A stretch of DNA of 20,464 nt. Origin: DATKZS01 sp035527835 [NCBI: bacterium] (GTDB taxonomy: Bacteria; RBG-13-61-14). The DNA is taken from assembly GCA_035527835.1 (NCBI GenBank), contig DATKZS010000105.1, positions 1-20,464 of the forward strand. The letters run 5' to 3'. Made by a program: the position numbers and the translations under genes. The notes beneath the pieces are model-generated. The model had not been told where the DNA came from, searched no databases, and saw only the letters and a program-made list of their open reading frames with translations. This document shows positions 1 through 10,346 of the stretch, piece after piece; the stretch's first letter is position 1, and every line of letters begins with the position of its first letter.

Positions 1-1
1 G

Positions 2-100
2 GCCAAGGAACCGGATCGCGCCCGGAAGGGCGCTCCCACGCCGACGGGGAACCTTGTCAGCGGCGGCCGGAATCTAAAGTACGCGGAGCATGGAGTTTAA
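2..100 (+). CDS. possible C-terminal tail of an upstream gene (partial)
   Basis: One frame is open from the left edge to a TAA at 98-100 and encodes about 32 residues ending in KYAEHGV. Its third codon positions are GC-rich, like the real genes here. It would overlap the start of the prepilin peptidase gene by 11 nt, which is plausible for an operon. A second frame also runs from the edge and stops at 75-77, so the choice is uncertain. No domain can be recognised in so short a piece. Confidence 0.3.
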   Translation, partial: AKEPDRARKGAPTPTGNLVSGGRNLKYAEHGV

Positions 101-914
101 GCAAGCCATATTTGACATGTACCGGAGCGGCGTGCTTTACGGGTTCGCGTTCGCGGTGGGGGCCTCGGTGGGCAGCTTCCTGAACGTGGTGATTTACCGG
201 TGGCCGCTGGAGCTCTCCATTGTGAAGCCGGGGAGCCACTGCCCGTCGTGCCGGCGGCCGATCCCCTGGTATTTGAACGTGCCGGTGCTGAGCTGGCTCA
301 TGCTGCGCGGGCGGTGCCGGTTTTGCGGGGCGCGGATCTCGGCGCGCTATTTTCTGGTGGAGCTGGGCCTGGGGTTGTGGGCGGTGCTGGGGCTGTGGCG
401 GTTCGGGCCGGGGCTCCCGTCGCTGGCCTGCCTGGTCTTCGGCGCGGCGCTGGTGGCGGGGAGCATCATTGACCTTGACCACCGCCTGCTGCCCGACGTC
501 ATCACCGCAGGCACCATTCCACTCGGGATCATCATGGCCTTTTTGCCGCGGACGTGGGTGGGACCGTGGCCGGTGGACTGGGTGGAGGCGCTGGTGGGCC
601 TGGCCATTGGCGCGGGCCTGTTCCAGCTCGTGCTCATGGTCTTCAAGTACGCGACCGGGAAGGAAGGCATGGGCCGGGGCGACGTGAAGCTGATGGGGAG
701 CATCGGCGCGTTCCTGGGCTACCAGGCCATCCCCGCCGTGATCTTTATAGCCTCGGCCGCGGGCATTGGCTCGTGGCTCGTCCTGGCCGCGATGAAGAAG
801 GCGGACCGCAACTATGCCCTGCCCTTCGGGCCGTTTTTGTCGGCCGCCGCCCTGATCGTGATCATGCTGAGGCCCTGGCTGCAGAAATACTGGATTATAA
901 TCGAGTGGGTGTAG
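90..914 (+). CDS. pilD: prepilin peptidase / N-methyltransferase (A24 family)
   Basis: This 274-aa integral membrane aspartic protease should cleave the leader from type IV prepilins or type II secretion pseudopilins and methylate the new N-terminus. The N-terminal domain carries GASVGSFLNVVIYR (residues 24-37) and the zinc-type pairs CPSC (51-54) and CRFC (76-79) of the methyltransferase loop. Catalytic aspartates are expected in IDLDHRLLPD (127-136) and GRGDVKLMG (195-203), both typical of the family. Several hydrophobic helices follow. Length is normal. The ATG at 90 has only a closely placed GGAG at 85-88; a second ATG at 117 has no better site. A histidine kinase follows after 6 nt, and a pseudopilin substrate candidate lies at 3881-4555. 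Confidence 0.95.
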   Translation: MEFKQAIFDMYRSGVLYGFAFAVGASVGSFLNVVIYRWPLELSIVKPGSHCPSCRRPIPWYLNVPVLSWLMLRGRCRFCGARISARYFLVELGLGLWAVLGLWRFGPGLPSLACLVFGAALVAGSIIDLDHRLLPDVITAGTIPLGIIMAFLPRTWVGPWPVDWVEALVGLAIGAGLFQLVLMVFKYATGKEGMGRGDVKLMGSIGAFLGYQAIPAVIFIASAAGIGSWLVLAAMKKADRNYALPFGPFLSAAALIVIMLRPWLQKYWIIIEWV

Positions 915-920
915 CAAGCA

Positions 921-2159
<1,239 letters not shown>

Positions 2160-2207
2160 ACCCAGCGCGGCTAAGGGCCGCAACCAAAGTGTCAGGAGAA
2201 TAAAAGA

Positions 2208-2289
2208 GCCGCAGATGAACGCAGATTAACGCAGATGATCGTGGAATAATTTTTCTTTTAATCGGTGTTCATCTGCGTTCATCTGCGGC
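2208..2289. repeat. long inverted repeat, CGCAGATGAA-unit type
   Basis: The arms at 2208-2226 and 2271-2289 are 19-bp perfect reverse complements, starting GCCGCAGATGAACG on the left. Allowing one mismatch, pairing extends to 2230 and 2267. The arms are made of 10-nt units close to CGCAGATGAA. The element fills the gap between the kinase and regulator genes. It could form a long hairpin in RNA that separates their transcription. It has the same architecture as the repeats at 5603, 9870 and 12751. Confidence 0.9.
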
Positions 2290-2343
2290 AAAAAAAATGC
2301 AAACAAACTTATGCATCTTGCATTTTAGTAGTACAGGGGAAGC

Positions 2344-2350
2344 AAAGGAG
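2344..2350 (+). promoter_or_regulatory. ribosome binding site that fixes the response regulator start
   Basis: AAAGGAG lies 4 nt before the ATG at 2355. It excludes a longer in-frame start at 2265, which would fall inside the inverted repeat. Confidence 0.75.
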
Positions 2351-2354
2351 ATTC

Positions 2355-3719
<1,365 letters not shown>

Positions 3720-3880
3720 AATGCCGGGGCCGGGGGCCCCCCAATCAGGCCCCGAAGAAAACGGTTGTGCCGCTCAACAAACTATGCTAAGCTCAATAGT
3801 AAAGCGTCAGGTATGGGTGTGGAAAAGCAGTGAATCAGGCCGGCCAGCCGGTCCCGGCCGGGTGGAAAAGGGAGACTAAC

Positions 3881-4555
3881 ATGGCGCGCACTAATCATGG
3901 CGGGGAAAAGGGATTCAGTATCATCGAGCTCATGATCGTCATGAGCATCCTCGGGATCCTGATCACCATGGCCATCTTCAGCTACATGTCCGCCATTGAT
4001 CGGATCAAGCTGCAGGGCGACGTCCGCGAGCTTAACGGCACGCTCCAGCTCGCCCGGATGCGGTCCATCTCCAGCGGCATCAGCCACGGCGTCGCCTTCT
4101 GGAGGCGCGACGGCAGTGCCAAGGGGACGAGCCCCGACGCCTACTTCGTGTTCGTTGACTGCAACAACGATCTGAAATTCACCGATAACGGCGACGGCCC
4201 GGGGAACAACAAGGCCATTAACAGTTGGGACGAGTGCAAAACCTCCCTGGGCTATGACCCCATCTTGAGGGGGGAGAAATTCAAACCGCTGACCAACGGG
4301 AATTACTTCACCACCATCTTCGGATCAACGAGCAAGGACACCGCCAAGAACGGGGCCGATCTTGAATTCGTGGCCTTCAACGCGCTCGGCCAGGCCATGT
4401 GGGGCATCAGTACCCTCGTCAGCGGCGACAGCGACATCTTCATGCAGAACCATCACGTGCAAAAAGGCGACAACACCGTGGACAAGGCCGGGGTCCGCGT
4501 TTTCGGGGGTTCCGGGGCCACTGACCTCCTCCCCATGAGCCGGGGCTCAAACTAG
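3881..4555 (+). CDS. prepilin-like protein with N-methylation motif (GspH/FimT type)
   Basis: A 224-aa pseudopilin. The class III leader is short: MARTNHGGEKG is cut before FSIIELMIVMSILG, with the conserved Glu at position 5 of the mature protein (E16). A single hydrophobic helix follows. The region after it (ELNGTLQLARMRSISSG) resembles GspH/FimT minor pseudopilins. The globular part carries only two cysteines, C-terminal half included. The ATG at 3881 is preferred over the in-frame ATG at 3830 because GGGAG lies just upstream and the leader then has a normal length. It is a likely substrate of the prepilin peptidase at 90-914 and may be regulated by the kinase/regulator pair before it. Whether it belongs to a type IV pilus or a type II secretion system cannot be told here. 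Confidence 0.88.
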   Translation: MARTNHGGEKGFSIIELMIVMSILGILITMAIFSYMSAIDRIKLQGDVRELNGTLQLARMRSISSGISHGVAFWRRDGSAKGTSPDAYFVFVDCNNDLKFTDNGDGPGNNKAINSWDECKTSLGYDPILRGEKFKPLTNGNYFTTIFGSTSKDTAKNGADLEFVAFNALGQAMWGISTLVSGDSDIFMQNHHVQKGDNTVDKAGVRVFGGSGATDLLPMSRGSN

Positions 4556-4580
4556 TGTAGTGTCCCGGAAATGCCTTTAC

Positions 4581-4644
4581 ATTGTGGTGCAGGCGTCTCG
4601 CCTGCAAATTCTCCTCGGTGCAGGCCGGAGGCCCGCACCACAAT
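4581..4644. repeat. compact two-hairpin palindromic repeat (copy 1)
   Basis: The outer arms ATTGTGGTGC (4581-4590) and GCACCACAAT (4635-4644) are perfect reverse complements. Inside are two small hairpins: GCAGGCGTCTCGCCTGC (4589-4605, 7-bp stem, TCT loop) and GCAGGCCGGAGGCCCGC (4620-4636, GGA loop). It sits between the pseudopilin and the ABC permease. Short open frames across it on both strands are artefacts. The same plan recurs at 14531 and 15965. Confidence 0.9.
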
Positions 4645-4720
4645 CGCCTTCTTTCCCGCCCGGGCCCGCCCCCCCGGAGACGGATTGCATTGCCCCGTTT
4701 TTTCATAATACACTCTGCCT

Positions 4721-5518
4721 ATGGCACCGGGACCGATCACCGAGCTCTGGTTGAACCGCCGCCTGCTCTGGCAAATGACCGTCCGCGATTTCAGGTCCAA
4801 GTACGCCGGATCGCTCATGGGCGTTTTCTGGACCCTCATCAACCCGCTCTTGCTCCTCGCCGTCTTCACCTTCATCTTCACCGTGGTCTTCAAGGCCCGC
4901 TTCGGACCGAGCGGACGCATCTCCGTTAGCGCCCTCTACATCCTCTGCGGCATCCTTCCCTGGCTCGCCTTCCAGGAGGGCATCGCCCGCGCCGGGACCG
5001 TGGTCATCGAGAACCGCAACCTGGTCACCCGCGCCCGCTTCCCCCTGTCCGTGCTCCCGGCGCATCCCGCCCTCGCCGCCCTCCTCGGACAATTGGCCGG
5101 CTTCGCCATCCTCATGGCCATGGCCGGAGTCACCGTCCACGCCCCCGCCCCGACCCTGGCCGTCCTGCCCCTGCTCCTCTGCCTCCAGCTCCTCTTCACC
5201 ATCGGCCTCGCCATGATCGTGAGCGCGGTGTCGGCCTACGTCCGCGACGTGGCCCACGTCATTCCGCTCCTGCTCCTGGTCTGGTTTTACGCCACTCCCG
5301 TTTTTTATCCGGCGGACCTGGTCCCGGACCGCTACCGCATCATCATCGCTTTAAACCCGCTGGCCGGATTCATCAGCGCCTACCGCGCGTCCATCCTCGA
5401 CGCCGTCTGGCCCGACCCCGCATCCCTCATCAGCCTGGCCGCCTTCGCCCTGGCCGCCCTCTTGGCCGGCGCCTTCTGCTTTAAGCGCCTGGCCCCCGGC
5501 TTCTCCGACCGCCTCTGA
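4721..5518 (+). CDS. ABC-2 type polysaccharide/O-antigen export permease (Wzm/TagG/KpsM type)
   Basis: A 265-aa inner-membrane permease that should export a polysaccharide or lipid-linked glycan together with an ATPase subunit. Family signs are the N-terminal amphipathic segment before the first helix (VRDFRSKYAGSLMGVFW, 21-37), about six hydrophobic segments, ATPVFYP (191-197), LNPLAGFISAYR (211-222) and the C-terminal FKRLAPGFSDRL. Length and ends are normal, so it looks intact. No good Shine-Dalgarno precedes the ATG, but the protein start fits the family. The usual Wzt/TagH ATPase is not adjacent: a repeat-filled gap follows, and an unrelated gene comes next. Confidence 0.9.
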   Translation: MAPGPITELWLNRRLLWQMTVRDFRSKYAGSLMGVFWTLINPLLLLAVFTFIFTVVFKARFGPSGRISVSALYILCGILPWLAFQEGIARAGTVVIENRNLVTRARFPLSVLPAHPALAALLGQLAGFAILMAMAGVTVHAPAPTLAVLPLLLCLQLLFTIGLAMIVSAVSAYVRDVAHVIPLLLLVWFYATPVFYPADLVPDRYRIIIALNPLAGFISAYRASILDAVWPDPASLISLAAFALAALLAGAFCFKRLAPGFSDRL

Positions 5519-5582
5519 TCCCCGGCCCTGATTTTTGTCCGCCCTCCCGCGATGTGTTATCTTAATTATCCGCGGGCACTCT

Positions 5583-5835
5583 TGTCCAAAATAGGAGCTA
5601 ATAAAACCGCCAAGGCGCAAAGAACGCCAAGAATCGCCAAGTAAATCCTGTTGTTTCTTTATGGCGGGACTAAAAAACAGCTCTAGGGCTTTGGCCCCAA
5701 CCTGCTTGGCGAACCGGCCGACGGGAGCGCCAAGAAAGAATCATTTGGCCGGAAGCTGGATTGAGATTGAAATAAAATCATGATTCTTGGCGTTCTTGGC
5801 GCCTTGGCGGTTTTCCGGTCCGTTTATTTTGGACA
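5583..5835. repeat. 253-bp nested inverted-repeat element in a gene-free stretch
   Basis: This element accounts for most of the 380-nt gap before the next gene. The outer arms TGTCCAAAATA (5583-5593) and TATTTTGGACA (5825-5835) are perfect 11-bp reverse complements. Inside them, 5603-5635 pairs with 5782-5814 at 32 of 33 positions; that arm begins AAAACCGCCAAGGCGC and is built of about 9-10-nt CGCCAAGAA-like units. The interior holds another unit-like copy at 5728-5744 and a smaller pairing of 5705-5711 with 5729-5735. No convincing ORF or known RNA is seen. It looks like a small non-autonomous mobile or palindromic element. Confidence 0.85.
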
Positions 5836-5898
5836 GCACTGATTTACGGCCTGAAATTCATTCTTGATTGATTTAATATCGAGGAAAAGGAGTTCGCC

Positions 5899-7752
5899 AT
5901 GGCCAAATGGGACCGTAACCGCAGGTACATCGTGTCAGACCCCAGGCTCTTCCAGCAGAACTATTTCAAGGACGTGGAGCAGCCCAACCTGCTGCGCGAC
6001 ATTTTCCCCTTCAGCGAGGCGCCCAGGATCGCGTTCGACAACCGGCTGACTCCAGTCAGTCCGGCCCGCGACATCTTCATCACCGACACCACCTTCCGCG
6101 ACGGCCAGCAGTCCCGGCCGCCCTACTCCGTGCAGCAGATCGTGGACATCTTCACCATGATGAGCCGCCTCGGAGGCCCCTCCGGACTCATCCGCCAGAG
6201 CGAGTTCTTCCTCTATACGGACAAGGACAAGGAGGCGGTGAACCGCTGCCGCGAGCAAGGCTTCAAGTACCCCGAGATCACCGGCTGGATCCGAGCCAAT
6301 AAGAAGGACCTGAAGCTGGTCAAGGAAATGGAGCTCAGCGAGACCGGCATCCTCACCTCGGCCTCCGATTACCATATTTACCTCAAGATGGGATCCACCC
6401 GGAAAAAGGCGATGGACGATTACCTGGGCATCGTTAGAGAGGCCCTGGCCATGGACATCACGCCCCGCTGCCATTTCGAGGACGCCACCCGCGCCGATGT
6501 TTACGGCTTCTGCGTGCCCTTCGCCCAGGAGCTGATGAAGCTGATGGAGGAGTCGGGCACCCGGATCAAGATCCGCATCTGCGACACCATGGGCTACGGC
6601 GTGCCCTACATGGGCGCGGCGCTGCCCCGCTCCGTGGACAAATGGGTCCGAGCCATGCTCGACGACGCGGGCGTGCCCGAGGACTGCCTGGAATGGCACG
6701 GCCACAACGATTTTCACAAGGTCCTGGTCAACGCCGTCGCCGCCTGGCTCGCCGGCTGCTCGGCCGCCAACGGGACCCTGCTCGGCTTTGGAGAGCGCAC
6801 CGGCAACCCGCCCATCGAGGGCCTGGTCATGGAATACCTCCAGCTCCGCGGCGAGGGCGCCGGCGTTGACACCAGAGTGATCACCGAGATCGCCGAGTAT
6901 TTCGAAAAGGAGATCGGATACCACGTGCCCCCCAATTACCCGTTCGTCGGCGCCGAGTTCAACGCCACCAGCGCCGGCATCCACGCCGACGGCGCCATCA
7001 AGAACGAGGAGATCTACAACATCTTCGACACCAACCTGATCCTGAACCGCCCCATGCGCGTCATCATCAACGACAAGTCCGGCACCGCCGGCATCGCCCT
7101 CTGGACCAACGACCACCTCGGCCTCAAGGGAGAGTCGCGCATCAGCAAGCGCCACCCCGGGGTCCTCAAGCTCGCCCAGTGGGTCAAGGAGCAGTACGAC
7201 GCCGGGCGCATCACCTCCATCTCCAGGAGGGAGATGCGGCAGCAGGCCGCCAAGTACCTGCCCCAGTACTTCACCTCCAACTTCGACCGTCTCAAGCGCC
7301 ACGCCGAGTCCCTGGCCCGCCACCTGGTCGAGACCGTGATCGAGGGCGAGGAGCTGAAGAGCATGAAACCCAAGCGCATCGAGGCCCTGCTGCGGAAACT
7401 GCTCCATGAAAACCCGTTCATCCAATACGCTTACGTGGTCAACATGGACGGCAGGCTGATTACCCACCCGGTGACGCACACCGGCGACCGCCACGCCTTT
7501 TCCGAGGAGGTGATCGGACGCGACTACTCCGACCGCGCCTGGTTCAAGATGCCCCTCGCCGACGGAGAGGCCCACGTCACCGACATGTACACCTCCCGCA
7601 TCACCAGCCGCCTCTGCGTCACCGTGTCCGGGCCCATCGTCGAGCCCAAGACCGAGAACATGGCCGGGATCATCGGCGTGGACATCATGTTCGAGGAGCT
7701 GGTACGCTACGACGAGCAGCACGAGGAGAACGGGAACGAGGAAAAACCCTGA
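5899..7752 (+). CDS. DRE-TIM metallolyase, Re-citrate synthase-like, with C-terminal Cache domain
   Basis: A 617-aa two-part protein. Residues about 55-400 form an HMGL-type TIM barrel of the isopropylmalate/homocitrate/Re-citrate synthase superfamily, which condenses acetyl-CoA with a 2-oxoacid using a divalent metal. Visible signatures are TDTTFRDGQQSRPP (62-75, with R67/D68), HGHNDFHK (268-275, metal ligands H268/H270) and GERTGNPPIEG (298-308). The insert GWIRANKKDLKLVKE and the GAEFNATSAGIHADG stretch resemble, from memory, Re-citrate synthases of anaerobes more than LeuA. From about 505 to 602 there is a PDC/Cache-like sensor domain (YVVNMDGRLITHP, GRDYSDRAWFK, IIGVDIMFEE) without any membrane helix. 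AAAAGGAG at 5885-5892 fixes the start. Substrate assignment is inferred; homocitrate or isopropylmalate synthase remain possible. Confidence 0.82.
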   Translation: MAKWDRNRRYIVSDPRLFQQNYFKDVEQPNLLRDIFPFSEAPRIAFDNRLTPVSPARDIFITDTTFRDGQQSRPPYSVQQIVDIFTMMSRLGGPSGLIRQSEFFLYTDKDKEAVNRCREQGFKYPEITGWIRANKKDLKLVKEMELSETGILTSASDYHIYLKMGSTRKKAMDDYLGIVREALAMDITPRCHFEDATRADVYGFCVPFAQELMKLMEESGTRIKIRICDTMGYGVPYMGAALPRSVDKWVRAMLDDAGVPEDCLEWHGHNDFHKVLVNAVAAWLAGCSAANGTLLGFGERTGNPPIEGLVMEYLQLRGEGAGVDTRVITEIAEYFEKEIGYHVPPNYPFVGAEFNATSAGIHADGAIKNEEIYNIFDTNLILNRPMRVIINDKSGTAGIALWTNDHLGLKGESRISKRHPGVLKLAQWVKEQYDAGRITSISRREMRQQAAKYLPQYFTSNFDRLKRHAESLARHLVETVIEGEELKSMKPKRIEALLRKLLHENPFIQYAYVVNMDGRLITHPVTHTGDRHAFSEEVIGRDYSDRAWFKMPLADGEAHVTDMYTSRITSRLCVTVSGPIVEPKTENMAGIIGVDIMFEELVRYDEQHEENGNEEKP

Positions 7753-7802
7753 GCCCGGCCGCGCCGAATGACCCTGGCTCTCCTTCCGCTCTCCTTCCGC
7801 CG

Positions 7803-7831
7803 TTGCAAAAAGCGGCGCGAGATATTAAATT
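7803..7831 (+). promoter_or_regulatory. possible sigma-70 promoter of the DUF4388 gene
   Basis: TTGCAA (7803-7808) and TAAATT (7826-7831) are separated by 17 nt and lie about 45 nt before the ATG at 7877, in an AT-rich patch unusual for this DNA. Two tandem copies of CTCTCCTTCCG (7778-7788 and 7789-7799) lie just upstream and could be a binding site. Weak evidence. Confidence 0.3.
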
Positions 7832-7876
7832 GTTAAAAACCGGAGCGCCACGGACCGCCTCCGGAGGTGTCAATTC

Positions 7877-9820
7877 ATGGGCCTGGAACATTTAAACAGC
7901 GAAACTATTGATCGAGGCCGCCTCTCCGAACACGCCGCCGTCGAGCTGCTCGGCCTGCTCTTCGCCAACCGCAGGACCGGAATACTCGTTATCAGGCAGG
8001 GCCGCGTCGAGATCAAGATCTACGCCTTCAACGGCATCCCCATCTTCGCCGAGACCACCAGCCCCGGCAACTCCATGATCGAGGTCATGGCCAAGGACAG
8101 AATGCTCAACCACGATGACGTGCTCCAGATCAAGCAGCTCGCCGAGGAAAAGAACATCCCCATCGAGGAATGCATCCAGATGGTCCACGAGATCACCCTG
8201 AGCCAGCTCTATTACTACCAGGTGCAGGCCGCCAAGGAGATCATCATCAAGGCCTGCGGCTACAAGGAGGGAAACTACGCCTTCCAGGACTCGGAAGACG
8301 TCCTGAACGGCATCGCCATGTACGACCTGAACCCCCTCGAGATCATCTACGAGGGAATGCGGCGCTACCACATCCATGACCTCGCCGCCGACATCTTTGC
8401 CGTCGAGAACAGGAAGCTCCGCCTCAACCCCGGCATCAAGGACTACTTCCTCCTCCCCGGCCCCCTCTACGAGCACAGCCACGTCCTCGACATCTTCCTG
8501 CGCGAAACCCCCGTGGCCGGCGCCATCGCGCTCTTGCAGGACGAGTTCAAGGACATCAACCAGGCAATTTACCTCTTGTACCTGCTTATAGTCACCGGAC
8601 TCTTGGAGTTCGTGCGCGAGATTCCGCAGGAGGAGATCATCGAGGACACCCCGTCGCTCAAGGAGCCACCGCTGCCCGAGGCCATCCTGGAAACCGCCGA
8701 CGTCCTGGAGATCGAGGAAATATGCTTGAGCGAGGACAAAGGGACCATGGACTGCGACACCTTTGTCCCGGAAAACGAGTCCGGCGATTTCGCGCCCACC
8801 AATCTGGGCCGGTCAACCGCTCCTCCCCCGGACAAGACCGCGGCCCCGCCCGGACCAGCGTCCCAGTCTCACCATTCCTCTTCCATGTACGCATCGGCCC
8901 GGGGAACCAGGGAGCACGTTGGAATCGGCAAGGCCCCCGCAAAACGCCGCGCCGCTAAACCGGCCCCCGCCCCCGAGGCTGAGCCCAAGGCCCCGGGCCG
9001 GCCGGCTGAAGACTTCAGGCGGGAGGTCGTCAGGCCCGCCGGAGCAAAGCCGAAAAAAAAGCAGCCGGCCCCGGCACCGGCGCCGGTCTTGTCCACCGCG
9101 CAGAAGGGACGGATCAGCCGCGAATTCGCCCTGCTCCAGAAACAGCTTGACGAGGCCAAGACCCTCTACGATGTTTTGGAGGTAACGGTGGATGACGGGA
9201 CCTCGGAATTAAACGAGGCCTATACGAAAAAGAAAAAGATAATCAGCCCGGATGGAACCAGCGGCGCCTTGCCCGGTGATCTGGACGAACGGGCCGCGGC
9301 CCTGGCCGCGAAGCTCGACGAGGCCTATCAGACCCTGGTCAATCCCGAGCGCAGGATCGAGTATGAGAGGGAGATGTTCGACGACGAGAAAAAGCGCGCC
9401 TGGAACCTGGGCTTCAAGAAATCCCTGGCCAAGAAAATGGAGACCCGCGGCCACTGGTACATGCGCCAGAACGCGCCCCAATACGCCCGCGAGTGTTTCA
9501 AGCAGGCCGTGGACCTCGACCCCGAATATGGCGAGTATTACATGGACCTGGGATGGGCCATCTTCCGCTCCCAGCCCGAGAAAGCCGCCGAGGCCAGGGG
9601 CTACCTGCACTCCGCGCTCAAGGTTGACCCCAAACTCGACATGGCCCCGTATTATCTGGGCGTCATCGCCAAGCGCGAGGAGGACAACAATGAGGCGGAG
9701 TCATATTTCCGCATGGCCCTGGAAATCAACGCCGACAACGCATCCGCCGCGCGCGAGCTCGCGTTCCTCACCCAGCGCCAGAAACAAAAGGGCATCTTGA
9801 ACAAAATCTTCGGACGATAA
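7877..9820 (+). CDS. DUF4388 protein with degenerate J-domain and TPR repeats
   Basis: A 647-aa cytoplasmic-looking protein with no signal peptide. The N-terminal region (about 10-255) is a DUF4388/PATAN-like module (AVELLGLLFANRRTGILVIRQGRVEIKIYAFNGIPIFAET). An acidic segment and a long Pro/Ala/Lys-rich linker follow (about 260-400). Residues about 425-500 look like a J-domain (TLYDVLEVTVDD...AYQTLVNPERRIEYERE), but the HPD triad is replaced by SPD, so DnaK stimulation is doubtful. TPR-like repeats (about 518-625) complete it. GGAGGTG at 7863-7869 supports the start. Related proteins are common in deltaproteobacteria and are probably scaffold or regulatory factors; the exact role is unknown. 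It is a single-gene unit with intergenic DNA on both sides. Confidence 0.8.
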   Translation: MGLEHLNSETIDRGRLSEHAAVELLGLLFANRRTGILVIRQGRVEIKIYAFNGIPIFAETTSPGNSMIEVMAKDRMLNHDDVLQIKQLAEEKNIPIEECIQMVHEITLSQLYYYQVQAAKEIIIKACGYKEGNYAFQDSEDVLNGIAMYDLNPLEIIYEGMRRYHIHDLAADIFAVENRKLRLNPGIKDYFLLPGPLYEHSHVLDIFLRETPVAGAIALLQDEFKDINQAIYLLYLLIVTGLLEFVREIPQEEIIEDTPSLKEPPLPEAILETADVLEIEEICLSEDKGTMDCDTFVPENESGDFAPTNLGRSTAPPPDKTAAPPGPASQSHHSSSMYASARGTREHVGIGKAPAKRRAAKPAPAPEAEPKAPGRPAEDFRREVVRPAGAKPKKKQPAPAPAPVLSTAQKGRISREFALLQKQLDEAKTLYDVLEVTVDDGTSELNEAYTKKKKIISPDGTSGALPGDLDERAAALAAKLDEAYQTLVNPERRIEYEREMFDDEKKRAWNLGFKKSLAKKMETRGHWYMRQNAPQYARECFKQAVDLDPEYGEYYMDLGWAIFRSQPEKAAEARGYLHSALKVDPKLDMAPYYLGVIAKREEDNNEAESYFRMALEINADNASAARELAFLTQRQKQKGILNKIFGR

Positions 9821-9869
9821 TCGGCTGGACCATTGGCCGCATGAAGGTGCATTGATAAGGGTTTTCTTC

Positions 9870-9952
9870 AGCGCAAAGACGCAAAGGGCGCAAAGGTTTT
9901 CATCCTACCATAAAACAACGATCTTTCTTTGCGTTCTTTGCGGCTTTGCGCT
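9870..9952. repeat. long inverted repeat, GCGCAAAGA-unit type
   Basis: The arms 9870-9895 and 9927-9952 pair at 23 of 26 positions. The left arm consists of roughly 9-nt units such as GCGCAAAGA, CGCAAAGG and GCGCAAAGG. The loop is 31 nt. The element lies immediately before hisI, whose start is 30 nt past the right arm, so a hairpin in the leader could affect hisI expression. Confidence 0.85.
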
Positions 9953-9982
9953 TAAATGAATTCATTGAGGACGGGAAAAATC

Positions 9983-10336
9983 ATGACCAGAATCTCTCCG
10001 GCGGACATGGCCGCCATCATGCAAAAGCTCAAGCTCAACGACCAGGGCCTCATCCCCGCCATCGCCCAGGACGCCGATAACGGCGAGGTCCTTATGATGG
10101 CCTGGATGAACCAGGAATCGCTCCGCCTCACCCTGGAAACCCGCTACTGCCACTACTGGAGCCGGTCGCGCCAAAAGCTCTGGAAAAAGGGAGAGACCTC
10201 CGGGTGCCTCCAGAGCGTCAAGTGGATCAAGTACGACTGCGACGGCGACGTCCTCCTTATCGGCATCCACCAGCAAGGCGCCGCCTGCCACACCGGCGAG
10301 CGCTCCTGCTTCTTCCGCGACCTGGAAAGGGAGTGA
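9983..10336 (+). CDS. hisI: phosphoribosyl-AMP cyclohydrolase
   Basis: A 117-aa enzyme opening the purine ring of phosphoribosyl-AMP, the third step of histidine synthesis, in the cytoplasm. The full family signature is present: [12 protein letters not shown] (37-48), [18 protein letters not shown] (57-74), YDCDGDVLL (84-92) with metal ligands D85, D87, D89 and zinc ligand C86, and [13 protein letters not shown] (101-113) with C102 and C109. It is the single-domain form without HisE. The ATG at 9983 is preferred to one at 9956 because the family begins near here and the longer form would start next to the repeat arm. It stands apart from other his genes. The next gene is convergent and only 10 nt away. 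Confidence 0.95.
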   Translation: MTRISPADMAAIMQKLKLNDQGLIPAIAQDADNGEVLMMAWMNQESLRLTLETRYCHYWSRSRQKLWKKGETSGCLQSVKWIKYDCDGDVLLIGIHQQGAACHTGERSCFFRDLERE

Positions 10337-10346
10337 GGCGGTTTTA

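Noticed and set aside
2208-2289. CRISPR-like array because of repeated CGCAGAT units
   Set aside because: Units are about 10 nt, directly adjacent, and arranged as an inverted repeat with no spacers and no cas genes.
2265-2354. 30-residue N-terminal extension of the response regulator
   Set aside because: It would start inside the inverted repeat and precede a good AAAGGAG site followed by a canonical receiver N-terminus.
3720-3745. GC-rich hairpin after the response regulator as a terminator
   Set aside because: The GGGGCC/GGCCCC stem is not followed by a T-run, so there is no basis for an intrinsic terminator call.
3750-3880. Sigma-54 promoter before the pseudopilin
   Set aside because: No TGGC-N7-TTGC-like pair with correct spacing could be found.
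4685-4711. Sigma-70 promoter just before the permease gene
   Set aside because: TTGCAT and TAATAC are only 15 nt apart and the -10 would be about 10 nt from the ATG, leaving an implausibly short leader.
4552-4929. Short ORFs across the compact repeat and start of the permease
   Set aside because: They translate palindromic repeat sequence into peptides without homology and overlap the real permease gene in another frame.
5935-7722. 595-aa minus-strand open frame
   Set aside because: Antisense to the DRE-TIM/Cache gene; low-complexity Val/Gly/Asp/His composition and no motif.
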